Shown piece by piece: positions 7,126 to 7,233 of a DNA stretch of 7,233 nucleotides (within the stretch, counting starts at the first letter, position 1; each line of letters opens with the position of its first letter). Position numbers and translations under genes: made by a program. The notes beneath the pieces were generated by a model. That model saw nothing but the letters and a program-made list of their open reading frames with translations, had not been told where the DNA came from and ran no database searches. Source of the DNA: Hyphomicrobiales bacterium (lineage in GTDB: Bacteria > Pseudomonadota > Alphaproteobacteria > Rhizobiales > Rhizobiaceae); assembly GCA_011087745.1 (NCBI GenBank), contig JAALLB010000088.1:1-7233 (forward strand), in the 5' to 3' direction.

Positions 7126-7233
7126 TAGAATTACAAACCTGATAATATGAACACAGAAGGCGTGTATCATTCATGCAGCGTAACTGCCCAGCTACCCCAC
7201 CACGGGATTTTTAGTCGACGGTCAATCATCTTA
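7126..7233. other. Right-edge segment without an assignable gene
   Basis: No intrinsic terminator is seen after the methyltransferase stop. Two open frames reach the window edge. On + an ATG at 7147 opens 29 codons (MNTEGVYHSCSVTAQ...) without a good ribosome binding site. On - a frame entering at 7232 ends with a stop at 7167-7169 (...KIPWWGSWAVTLHE) and could be the tail of a convergent gene. Both are too short to choose between, and neither is recognised. Confidence 0.3.

Noticed and set aside
6770..7174. 134-codon minus-strand open frame opposite the methyltransferase gene
   Set aside because: The + strand frame carries clear superfamily signatures over the same bases; the minus translation looks random.

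Overview
The window looks like a chromosomal piece of a proteobacterium, most likely an alphaproteobacterium. This is inferred from the style of the sarcosine oxidase proteins and the moderate GC content; no marker gene is present to settle it. All genes that can be supported lie on the + strand. No RNA gene, CRISPR array, insertion sequence or transposase is visible.

Positions 1-123 are a leader. It holds a perfect 7-bp inverted repeat (18-37), a plausible sigma70-type promoter (63-90) and the ribosome binding site of the first gene. Positions 124-5288 are a complete soxBDAG operon, with four tightly packed genes (11-nt gap, 1-nt overlap, 8-nt overlap). It encodes the beta, delta, alpha and gamma subunits of heterotetrameric sarcosine oxidase. 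The enzyme demethylates sarcosine oxidatively, giving glycine and H2O2. In the presence of tetrahydrofolate the methyl carbon is captured as 5,10-methylene-tetrahydrofolate. SoxB carries FAD and the covalent FMN, SoxA binds NAD and carries the folate-binding GcvT-like domain, SoxD binds zinc, and SoxG is a small structural subunit. The key motifs and the zinc and flavin ligands all appear intact.

Positions 5351-7125 hold two further genes in a more AT-rich stretch: a putative membrane-anchored alpha/beta hydrolase with a GHSFG nucleophile elbow and a two-helix hydrophobic insert, followed after 5 nt by an integral-membrane methyltransferase of the isoprenylcysteine carboxyl methyltransferase type. 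Neither has an obvious role in sarcosine breakdown, and they may be a separate lipid- or envelope-related unit. Their coupling and the hydrolase architecture are the least explained part of the window. The last 108 nt contain no assignable gene, only short open frames reaching the edge.

Overall this is an ordinary C1/amine catabolic operon followed by a small, poorly characterised membrane gene pair. I see no convincing new defence, mobile or RNA-guided system.
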